A stretch of DNA of 11,669 nt from Glaciimonas sp. (GTDB lineage Bacteria; Pseudomonadota; Gammaproteobacteria; Burkholderiales; Burkholderiaceae), in contig JACMQE010000289.1 of NCBI GenBank assembly GCA_014377145.1, positions 1 through 11,669 of the forward strand, read 5' to 3'. Every line of letters starts with the position of its first letter. Within the stretch, counting starts at the first letter, position 1. The position numbers were made by a program, and so were the translations under genes. The notes below the pieces were generated by a model. The model searched no databases. It had not been told where the DNA came from and saw nothing but the letters and a program-made list of their open reading frames with translations. Of the stretch, positions 6,950-11,669 are shown one piece after another.

Positions 6950-7920
6950 ATGAAGCCTACTTTTATGAACATGATGAAGACTCAAGCCCTCCTAAAAAAC
7001 TGGCCGGCCACCCGGCTGTTGCTATCTCTTGTCTATCGGTCGCGTTGGCCGTTGATAATTGCACTTATGGCTTGCGTGATCAATGGGCTATCAAATGTGT
7101 CGCTGATTGCGCTGATTAATTATGCGCTGACGACATCGTCTGATACCCTTCTTACGTAAGGCTTTCGTATCTTATGCAATTGGGATAGGTTAGATTTTAT
7201 TTTTGTTTTATGTCTTTCTAGGCTTGGTAATTTTTTTGCCGAGTCAGTTTGCGGTGGTCAATTCTAAAGTATTGGTAGGTTATGTGATTATATTTTTGTT
7301 TATGTTGGTGCCAATTGGATGGGGTGTTAAATAATCTGCCGACGCTGAACGCTGCGCGGGTTTCACTTGGGCGCATTGAGAACGTTTTAATGGAGATGCA
7401 AGAAGTAGAGACTACGGGAAAAACTACTTCCTTTGAAGGATTTAAACAGTTAACGGTTAAGGACATGACACATCTTTATTATTTTGAAAAAGAGGATGGT
7501 ATTTTTCAGTTTGGGTCGATTGATTTGACCTTTAAACCTGGTGAGCTGGTTTTTTTGGTTGAGTCGCTGCTGGGGATCAGTTCTCCTACGCGGGTTGATC
7601 TGGATGTGCGGGCTAATACGTTGTTGACTAAGTTGCATTTGGATCACAAGGTGCAGATTGTAAATAGGGCTTTTCTACGCGTGAATTATCGCAAGAGCGG
7701 CGTAAGCGACTGGCTTTGGTGGTGGCATATCTGGAAGATCGGCCGTCCTATTTATTCGATGAATGGGCAGCGGATCAGGACCCTATGTTTAAAGCAGTGC
7801 TGGCTATCACCGCACGATGATCGATACTTTCATCTGGCAGATCGGTTTATCAAACTTGAAAATCGGCTTATTACTGAGAATAAAATCGTGCAATTAGTGC
7901 CGGTTTTGGTACAAGCTTAA
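6950..7920 (+). pseudogene. Cyclic peptide export ABC transporter (SyrD/PvdE type), broken
   Basis: Half-transporter with membrane and ATPase domains fused, which would export the NRPS product. ATG at 6950 gives about 70 residues with one to two membrane helices (LIIALMACVINGLSNVSLIA), stopping at 7157-7159. A second membrane piece follows in another frame (FLPSQFAVV, VGYVIIFLFMLVPI); one base near 7316 shifts it to GVLNNLPTLNAARVSLGRIE, the typical family linker. The ATPase domain begins FGSIDLTFKPGELVFLVE, and the Walker A loop (GGNGSGKT in the family) is deleted at that point. LHLDHKVQIVN follows; a shift near 7675 carries the signature LSQERRKRLAL and Walker B YLFDEWAADQDP; the last frame holds HDDRYFHLADRFIKLEN to the stop at 7920. 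The family is about 550 residues; only some 320 codons remain. Clearly non-functional. Confidence 0.9.
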
Positions 7921-7993
7921 TTAGGTTTCGTTAGCTTAAGAGTATATTTAATTTTAAGCGATATTTAGTTGGTTATTGTGATGCTACATTAGG

Positions 7994-8355
7994 TACGATT
8001 TTATCCAACTCAAATCATTACGAAAAGCAAAAGGCTGATCCCAAAAAGAAACCTAGGCCACGCGCTAAACCTAGGCCAAGCACGCTTCGCCCAAATAGAA
8101 GGCAACCCCGGAGCCATCACCATCGAAAAACTCCTGCAAATTTTGCACACTTTAGATGCCCGCCTAGCAATTGAAGCAGAAATCGCATCCTCCCAAAAAA
8201 ACCAAGCAACGCCCCCCCACAACAACATTAACAAAACAAGGACTACTACCCCAACTAAAAAACGACCGCCTCGCCCAAGACACCAAACCAAAAAACAATT
8301 AATAACCATATGGCACAAGAACTTTCAAAAACGAGGTGGTAAAAAATTATTTTGA
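7994..8355 (+). pseudogene. hipB: HipB-like antitoxin (XRE helix-turn-helix), broken
   Basis: DNA-binding antitoxin that would repress the operon and neutralise the HipA kinase. The helix-turn-helix begins LKSLRKAKG, then a TGA where the family has Leu, then SQKE. A frameshift near 8050 leads to LGHALNLGQARFAQIEGNPG, AITIEKLLQILHTLDARLAI. Homology fades after EAEIASSQ; the remaining tail is rich in Lys, Pro and Thr and runs to a stop at 8353-8355, beyond the hipA start. No start codon is found before LKSL: an in-frame TGA precedes it at about 7983. The tail overlaps hipA at 8310, as expected for a coupled pair. Upstream (7921-7993) I see no clear promoter. Confidence 0.8.
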
Positions 8356-9483
8356 TAATCTCCTCCCCGACGCCCAACACATTCGCGAACGACTACAAAA
8401 GAAATTTAAAACTAAGAATACAGATGCCTATACGCTGCTTAAAGCCATTGGTCGTGACTGTATTGGCGCTGTCCAGCTTTTACCGACAGGGACACAACCA
8501 GAAGGCTTTGACAGAATTGAAAGTCATCTCCTATCAGAAGTCGATGTTTCTCGCATCCTGACCGACGTATCTAGCCTAGTGACAACTGGCCAACCCTCTG
8601 ATGACAACCCTTTTCCTCTTTCGCGTGCCGGAGCACAAGAAAAAACAGCACTGTTACGCATTGGTGACGCATGGCATCTTCCACGAAACGCTACACCGAC
8701 ATCACATATCCCCAAATTACCTCTTAGGTATTATCGGCGGATACAAAGGGATGGACATGCGCACCTCTGTCGAAAACGAATGGCTGTGCGCGCAATTACT
8801 AAGGACGATTGGTTTTAACGTGGCGACGACAGAAATAGCCTCATTTTGCGGTCAGAAAATCTTGGTTGTGGAGCGCTTTGATCGCCACTGGATAGAAGAG
8901 GGAAAATAGCTCGCTCTCCTGCCTCAGGAAGATTTCTGTCAGGTATTCGGCCTTCCCAGTTCTAAAAAATATGAAGTCAATGGTGGACCGGGCATTTTGG
9001 ACATTCTTTCGACATTAGAAAATAGCGAGCACCATGAAAGCGACCGCATCAACTTCTTGCTCGTCCACTTTGTATTCTAGCTTTTGGCTGCCTTTGACGG
9101 TCATGTAAAGAATTTCTCCCTTTTTTTACAGCTTGGCGGCAAGTATGTACTCACCCCTTTTTTACGACGTATTGTCCTTCTGGCCAGTAATCGAAAATGC
9201 ACCAAATAAACTCAGCAAATACAAAGCTGCAATGGCCATGGGCGTCAAGGGGAAACACATGCATCGAAAGTTGGTGGGCATCAAGACCCGCCCTTGGGAA
9301 AGGCTAGCCGAACAGTCGCGCTTGCCCATAGCGTTTGAAACAATAATTGCCATTAGCGCCCAGATAGAAAACACCTTTGACTCTGCGCGCCCCCAACTTC
9401 CGCCAGACTTCCCGATGAAGCTATGGGATGCCATCTATGCGGGGACAACAGCACAAGCAAGATTATTTCAAAAAGAACTGTAG
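8310..9483 (+). pseudogene. hipA: HipA-like serine/threonine kinase toxin, broken
   Basis: HipA kinases phosphorylate glutamyl-tRNA synthetase in the E. coli case. ATG at 8310 gives MAQEL, after which some 60 residues are missing. The sequence resumes with KNEVVKNYFDNLLPDAQHIR, AIGRDCIGAVQLLP and the glycine-rich GAQEKTALL (8630-8656). A shift near 8728 leads to MRTSVENEWLCAQLL and VVERFDR (8865-8885). TAG at 8907-8909 and another near 9077 interrupt LPQEDFCQVFG and FLLVHFVF. The kinase motif DGHVKNFS (9096-9119) is intact. A further shift near 9160 gives PLFYDVLSFWPVI and the C-terminal frame to 9483. Key kinase residues remain, but the reading frame is beyond repair by one event, and the antitoxin is broken as well. 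Family length is about 430 residues, consistent with the 1.17 kb plus the missing N-terminal part. Confidence 0.88.
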
Positions 9484-9532
9484 AGTTCGCCACCTTCAGC
9501 CGCAATAAGCGAGTGAGTAAATCAACGATTCT

Positions 9533-11458
9533 TTACTTAAACCCATACCGCAAACTTACAAACAAATTAGACCCTGCCGTGCCATAATTTTTAGCCAATT
9601 CATAATCCTTATTCAGCACATTATTCCAGCGTCCAAATAAAGACCATTTTGCCGCAAAATCATAGCTAGCATATAAATTCAACAGGCTATACCCACCCAA
9701 CACAACTGTATTAGTCGTATCGTCATAACGCTTACCAGAGACCATCACTTCAGTCCCTATTTTAATCGCCCCAACGTCATAATCTAACACTATAGTGCCA
9801 TGGTGTCTGGCACGCCGTGTCAACAATTTTCCCGTCGTATCATCTTTCGGATTTTGTATATCCAGAGATCCACGCAATGCCCAGTTTCCCAATTTGGTAC
9901 GACCACCCAAAGAAATCCCTGCCAGGGTCGCCCTATCAACGTTATGTGCACAGCCATATGAGTGCGTAGATTGCGCGACCGGACACACTGGTGCAAAGAC
10001 GATTAAACCTGCGATCTGATTACGGTAGTAAGTTGCGCTTAGTGTCGAGGTGCCGTCGCCATAAAACGTCCCAATCTCCGCATTTTTACCCTTCTCAGGT
10101 TCATTCGAGGCCACCCCGTAACTAGGGTAATACAGCTCGTTAAATGTAGGCGAACGGAAACTGGTGCCATAACTGGCATTAATGCGCCAATCTTTATTCA
10201 AGCGATAGCCATATCCGAGACTGCCGGTAACATGCTCGCCAATAACTAAATTGTTATCTTTGCGTATGCTGAAAGTCGCCAGATGTGCGCCACGCTTGAG
10301 TTGATAGGAAGCGGCAATGGAATTAGTATTCCGGTCACCCGATACGCCCTCGGCGCTGACTTCTTCTTCACGGCGTTCAAACAACAATTGCAGCATATCC
10401 GGTCCAAGCGTGAGTTCATTTTGCCAACTCAGATTGTTTTGTGTGGTGCTGATCAGCGTGGTGCCGCTTGGCAGGTCACTGGCAATATTAACGCCTTTGT
10501 CCTTGGTTTGGGATACCTGAATAGTGCTACTCCACCAAGGCAGAAACTGGTTCTTAGAATACGCCGCAAAATTGTCGAGATTCTGCACCGCGCGCGTGTC
10601 GTAGCCGGGACCATTGTCATATTGCGCATTCAGATGGCTCTGCAAAAAGATCATCCCAATTTCTTGCCCCTTCGCCAGTTCCCACCCAAACTGGCCACTG
10701 GTGCTGTCTTTGGTGTAGCCATCTTTGTCAGGGTTATAGCCATCAGCACCTGGATTGGTCGCGGAAAATCCGTCAGCGCTTTCATGGCCCGCGCTGATGG
10801 CGTAGCTGAAGCGATGATCGTCATCGATTGCGCCTGACAAATTGGCGTCCATGGTGTGGCTGCCGTAACTACCATACCCGCCAGAGGCGGTGATGTGCGG
10901 TGCGCCGCTGCCCTTTTTAGTAAAAATCTGGATCACGCCACCGATGGCATCAGCACCATACAAACTGCTGAGCAGGCCGTAGACAATTTCGATATGGTCA
11001 ATGTGTGACAAAGGGATACTAGACCAGGTAGCGCCACCTGTCGTGGATGAGCCAACGCGTACGCCGTCTATCAATACGATATTCTGGTTATTAGCCGCAC
11101 CGCGCATAAATACTGATGCAGTCGTGCCAGAGCCGCCGTTGCTGGTGATTTCAATGCCACGTTGTCTTTGCAATAGCTCCACTAACGAGGTCTGACCTGA
11201 TTGTGCAATATCTTCCGCAGAGATCACGACGTTGTCGCTGAGTACGTCGCTGGCTTTTTGTGCGGTACGGGTAGCCGTTATCAGTACCGGATCTAGCGTT
11301 TTATCCGGTATGGACTGGGCAAAACCAGACGCTGAAAAGGCTGAAATAAAGCAGGTAGAAATAACGAATGTGGAAAGGCGCAGCGGTGTATTTGGTCGTG
11401 CAATAGCACGCACGCAGGGTTGTACCGGTAAAGCAATTGAGGTCATGACAATCTTCAT
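9533..11458 (-). CDS. btuB: TonB-dependent vitamin B12 (cobalamin) receptor BtuB
   Basis: Outer-membrane receptor that takes up cobalamin using energy from TonB-ExbBD. 641 codons, uninterrupted, close to the usual 600-650. A long N-region leads to a hydrophobic signal core (FVISTCFISAFSASGFA) with cleavage likely before QSIPDK. The TonB box is DPVLITATR. The plug (about residues 55-165) has VFMRGAANNQNIVLIDGVRV and LYGADAIGGVIQIFTKKG. The barrel follows, with DGYNPDKDGYTKDS, a repeated Asp/Gly loop of the kind that binds calcium in BtuB, and ends LFVSLRYGFK; the final Lys after the expected terminal Phe is slightly unusual. Start 11458 is chosen because it gives the full signal peptide; the internal Met at residue 5 is possible. 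The cobalamin riboswitch upstream identifies the substrate class. It is convergent with hipA, 49 bases apart, with no clear terminator between. Confidence 0.93.
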   Translation of the reverse strand: MKIVMTSIALPVQPCVRAIARPNTPLRLSTFVISTCFISAFSASGFAQSIPDKTLDPVLITATRTAQKASDVLSDNVVISAEDIAQSGQTSLVELLQRQRGIEITSNGGSGTTASVFMRGAANNQNIVLIDGVRVGSSTTGGATWSSIPLSHIDHIEIVYGLLSSLYGADAIGGVIQIFTKKGSGAPHITASGGYGSYGSHTMDANLSGAIDDDHRFSYAISAGHESADGFSATNPGADGYNPDKDGYTKDSTSGQFGWELAKGQEIGMIFLQSHLNAQYDNGPGYDTRAVQNLDNFAAYSKNQFLPWWSSTIQVSQTKDKGVNIASDLPSGTTLISTTQNNLSWQNELTLGPDMLQLLFERREEEVSAEGVSGDRNTNSIAASYQLKRGAHLATFSIRKDNNLVIGEHVTGSLGYGYRLNKDWRINASYGTSFRSPTFNELYYPSYGVASNEPEKGKNAEIGTFYGDGTSTLSATYYRNQIAGLIVFAPVCPVAQSTHSYGCAHNVDRATLAGISLGGRTKLGNWALRGSLDIQNPKDDTTGKLLTRRARHHGTIVLDYDVGAIKIGTEVMVSGKRYDDTTNTVVLGGYSLLNLYASYDFAAKWSLFGRWNNVLNKDYELAKNYGTAGSNLFVSLRYGFK

Positions 11459-11544
11459 CTGAACAGCTACCAGCCTGCCTCCCCACGGGCTAAATTCAAA
11501 AGAGAAACTGCAGCGCCATGTCGGTCGACAGTATTTCCGCCTGC
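11459..11544 (-). promoter_or_regulatory. btuB leader between riboswitch and start codon
   Basis: About 86 bases of untranslated leader. The only strong Shine-Dalgarno-like run, GGGGAGG, lies with its GGAGG at 11478-11482, 19 bases before the ATG at 11458, which is too far for ordinary initiation. A 4-bp stem AGCC/GGCT (11472-11491) would place that run in a loop. No terminator hairpin with a T-run is visible, so control at the level of translation is more likely than attenuation. Confidence 0.4.
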
Positions 11545-11669
11545 TTTGGCCGGTATCCGGGCTTACAAGTCTAACAGCATTACCTTCCGATGCAACACAC
11601 AGTGATGTTAGAGACAGCTTGTCATGATCGGCAGAACAAAACGCTTGTTTACCGTTGCGGGGGCAGCAC
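11545..11669 (-). promoter_or_regulatory. Cobalamin riboswitch (partial, 5' part off window)
   Basis: Reading the minus strand from the right edge: GCTGCCCCCGCAACGGTAA (11650-11667) is the highly conserved core of the adenosylcobalamin class. ATCACTGTG and CGGAAGGTAATGC follow, matching the CCACTG and GGGAAGGC elements. AAGCCCGGATACCGGCC (11548-11564) is the B12 box. Order and spacing are normal. The promoter-proximal stems that should precede GCTGCC are cut off by the window. Effector binding would lower btuB expression when cobalamin is plentiful. Confidence 0.93.

Noticed and set aside
8049..8078. 12-base direct repeat AAACCTAGGCCA occurring twice, 18 bases apart
   Set aside because: It encodes part of the hipB helix-turn-helix (NLG-HA-LNLG-QA), where the family itself has a repeated Leu-Gly pattern; no sign of a mobile element or attachment site.
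8010..8318. 102-codon minus-strand frame with hydrophobic runs
   Set aside because: It is the complement of the hipB remnant; the hydrophobic look comes from the Lys/Pro/Thr-rich tail read backwards.
9510..9540. Possible bidirectional terminator between hipA and btuB
   Set aside because: Only an imperfect AT-rich pairing (AGTAAATC with GATTCTTTACT) overlapping the btuB stop; too weak to call.
10283..10837. 184-codon plus-strand frame
   Set aside because: It is antisense to the btuB barrel, which is clearly the coding strand; no motif or ribosome binding site supports it.
1..11669. CRISPR array, tRNA or rRNA gene, insertion sequence
   Set aside because: No regular short repeats with spacers, no cloverleaf or rRNA-like stretch, and no transposase motif or terminal inverted repeats were recognised on either strand.

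Overview
The window reads as accessory DNA from a Gram-negative bacterium, most likely a betaproteobacterium of the Burkholderiales. This rests on the style of the cobalamin receptor, of the HipA-type kinase and of the NRPS with its SyrD/PvdE-type exporter; it is a judgement from sequence feel, not a database match. Frameshifts, stops and motif-sized deletions run through almost everything from about 640 to 9480, as expected in a genome shrinking under host association. I therefore suspect an endosymbiont, possibly endofungal, but nothing here proves it.

Layout. (1) Positions 1-3694, minus strand: a tandem array of four diverged copies (called A to D here) of one protein family that I do not recognise. 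Copy A is open and runs off the left edge; copies B, C and D are broken. The copies share an N-terminal segment, an internal helical segment and a C-terminal core around DAPGFLTD and RHKVVIVIFALLHFSFRD, plus a short conserved block just before the start codon. (2) About 3765-6676, minus strand: a wrecked nonribosomal peptide synthetase (C-A linker, adenylation domain, carrier domain, condensation domain). Its 3' end is cut and joined to the leader of copy D. (3) 6677-6949: a divergent intergenic region whose 6808-6906 part repeats the leader of copy B. (4) 6950-7920, plus strand: a broken cyclic-peptide exporter, the natural partner of the NRPS. (5) 7994-9483, plus strand: a broken hipB-hipA toxin-antitoxin pair. 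(6) 9533-11458, minus strand: an intact TonB-dependent vitamin B12 receptor (btuB), preceded at 11545-11669 by a cobalamin riboswitch cut by the right edge.

How the parts relate: the NRPS and exporter once formed a divergent peptide biosynthesis and export locus and have decayed together. The paralogue array lies directly downstream of the NRPS in the same direction and shares upstream sequence with the NRPS region, so the two may have been co-regulated or may have moved together. btuB with its riboswitch is the only clearly functional complete unit, which suggests that cobalamin uptake is still under selection.

The best candidate for something undescribed is the A-D paralogue family with its shared leader.
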